Source: Candidatus Melainabacteria bacterium
GTDB taxonomy: Bacteria; Cyanobacteriota; Vampirovibrionia; 2-02-FULL-35-15
Length of the DNA stretch: 49,510 nt
NCBI GenBank assembly: GCA_023250205.1
Contig: JAHFBE010000004.1
Location: 4,359 to 53,868, forward strand
Direction: 5' to 3'
How positions within the stretch are numbered: position 1 is the stretch's first letter; the number at the start of each line of letters is the position of its first letter. The notes below the pieces were generated by a model. The model had not been told where the DNA came from and did not search any database. It saw only the letters and a program-made list of their open reading frames with translations. Of this stretch, positions 48,006 through 49,510 are shown piece by piece. The translations under genes and the position numbers were made by a program.

Positions 48006-48133
48006 TGTCATTGCGAGCGAAGCGAAGCAATCTTATACCAAAGTAAATGTAAATAAGACCTCTTTAAGGCATTGATATTATGCGATAGCTGCTGTTTAAG
48101 ATTGCTTTGTCACTATCGCTCCTCGCAATGACG
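48006..48133. repeat. REP-like palindromic element
   Basis: TGTCATTGCGAGCGAAGCGAAGCAATC...GATTGCTTTGTCACTATCGCTCCTCGCAATGACG. Confidence 0.9.
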
Positions 48134-48154
48134 CAAACAGTTACATTGTTTTGT

Positions 48155-48718
48155 TTAAAATATGGAGCTTTTCTTTAATGGCTCAGCATATTGATACTGT
48201 GGTTGAGATTGTTCTTTCTCTTTTGATCTTCCCCAGAAGGCATCTTTTAATGCTCTTGCTTCTTGAGACTCTGTGTTTATTGTGAAGTTGCTTGGTGCAA
48301 AGATAAATACGCCTTGCCCAATTCTTTGTTGGTGCCCATCTAGTGCATGAGTGGCTCCTGAGAGAAAATCAACAACTCTTTGTGATTGTTCTGTATCAAG
48401 ATATTGAAGATTTAATACAACTGATCTTCTGCATCTTAATTCTTCAATGATGTCAAGGGCTTCATCAAATGATCTTGGCTCAATAACAACTACCTCGCTT
48501 TGAGGTGTTAATGTTGGATGTTCTATCACGTTGTTCTCCTTTATTTTTAAATTTGGACTTCCAATACTTTTATCTTTTTTGTGGATTATGCGATTTAGAA
48601 AAGTAGAGGGTGTTTCAGTTTCCTCCATTTTCCACAATTCATCAAAATCATGAGAATCGTATATATCAGCTTCATGTTCCCCATACCATGCCTTTTTAAT
48701 GTTTTCTAAAATACTCAA
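48155..48718 (-). CDS. sepF: Cell division protein SepF
   Basis: EVVVIEPRSFDEALDIIEELRCRRSVVLNLQYLDTEQSQRVVDFLSGATHALDGHQQRIGQGVFIFAPSNF; adjacent to yggS. Confidence 0.93.
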   Translation of the reverse strand: MSILENIKKAWYGEHEADIYDSHDFDELWKMEETETPSTFLNRIIHKKDKSIGSPNLKIKENNVIEHPTLTPQSEVVVIEPRSFDEALDIIEELRCRRSVVLNLQYLDTEQSQRVVDFLSGATHALDGHQQRIGQGVFIFAPSNFTINTESQEARALKDAFWGRSKEKEQSQPQYQYAEPLKKSSIF

Positions 48719-48741
48719 TTGCCCACCCTCCGTTTCAAAAA

Positions 48742-49419
48742 TCAGTCCTTAAATAATCCTTTTCCAATTCGTACCATTGTCGTTCCACATTCAAGAGCTA
48801 TTTTGTAATCGCTAGTCATCCCCATTGAAAGTTCTTTTATATCGGTCATGAAATTTTTATTTAGCTCCTCTTTTAAATTTGATAACTCTATAAAACACTT
48901 TCTTATAAGCTGCTTATCTTCTGTCTTAGGTGCAATGGTCATAAGCCCTTTGATTCTTATATTTGGAAGATTTATTAATTCTCCAAATGAATCCTTTAAA
49001 CCTTGCTGGCTAAAGCCTGCTTTTGTTTCTTCTTCAGAAATATTTACTTGAAGTAAAATATCCTGAACAAGCTTGTTACCATTTGCAACTTTATTTATCA
49101 GTTCTGCTAATTCCAGAGAATCAACTGAGTGTATTAAACAAAAAATTCCAATTATTTGTTTAACTTTATTCTTTTGAAGCCTTCCTATAAAATGCCAGTT
49201 AATTAAATCGTTTAGATTCTCATACTGAGATTTTTTAGAAATCTTCTCTAGGGCATCCTGCAAATAACTTTCGCCAAAGTCTCTTATGCCTAGATTGTAT
49301 GCTTCAATAATTTGGTTCTGGCTAGCATACTTTGTTACAGCAATAATTTTGACACTGAGATTATCTATTTGTTCCTTAATTTTTATTAGGTTTTCTTTTG
49401 TACCCACAGGATCTTTCAA
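48742..49419 (-). CDS. PLP homeostasis protein YggS/YlmE
   Basis: IIAVTKYASQNQI, WHFIGRLQKNKV, LSMGMTSDYKIALECGTTMVRIGKGLF. Confidence 0.95.
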   Translation of the reverse strand: MKDPVGTKENLIKIKEQIDNLSVKIIAVTKYASQNQIIEAYNLGIRDFGESYLQDALEKISKKSQYENLNDLINWHFIGRLQKNKVKQIIGIFCLIHSVDSLELAELINKVANGNKLVQDILLQVNISEEETKAGFSQQGLKDSFGELINLPNIRIKGLMTIAPKTEDKQLIRKCFIELSNLKEELNKNFMTDIKELSMGMTSDYKIALECGTTMVRIGKGLFKD

Positions 49420-49510
49420 GATATTTTCATTATCAAATTACCAACTGCTCATATTAATAGAATCACTAACTTTAGATAACTTGTCAAGAGAAATAAATTT
49501 TTTGTTTTAC

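Overview
AT-rich bacterial chromosomal window with ordinary housekeeping genes around long accessory stretches. Housekeeping calls: clpB, mutL, glyA, a WecA/MraY-family transferase, rpsU, mgtE, a NYN/LabA-like protein, metG, sepF and yggS/ylmE. Accessory calls: AprA/AprB-like subunits, dockerin-rich proteins, a long repeat protein, a membrane AAA+ ATPase, a 3538-aa PKD/IPT protein, an NHL-like protein and a REP-associated transposase (RAYT). The sepF-yggS pair and general gene content suggest the Cyanobacteria/Melainabacteria neighbourhood, but this is inference only. Most interesting observations: (1) a MutL whose C-terminus is an HNH nuclease domain instead of the usual MutL dimerisation/endonuclease domain; (2) a 19-bp dyad ATRTAACC-N3-GGTTACAT centred on the mutL start codon, just downstream of TATAAT (leaderless-like), and present twice upstream of the RAYT; (3) a palindromic repeat family (GTCATTGCGAG...CTCGCAATGAC) that is intergenic in five places and also inserted about five times inside the giant PKD gene, always in the same reading phase; (4) a second palindrome (GTAGGGGCA...TGCCCCTAC) inside the RAYT coding sequence; (5) aprA-like and aprB-like genes on the same strand separated by an opposite-strand gene; (6) an rpsU gene missing from the ORF track that overlaps the next gene out of frame; (7) a run of tiny ORFs sharing a leader motif. 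No rRNA, tRNA or CRISPR array was recognised.
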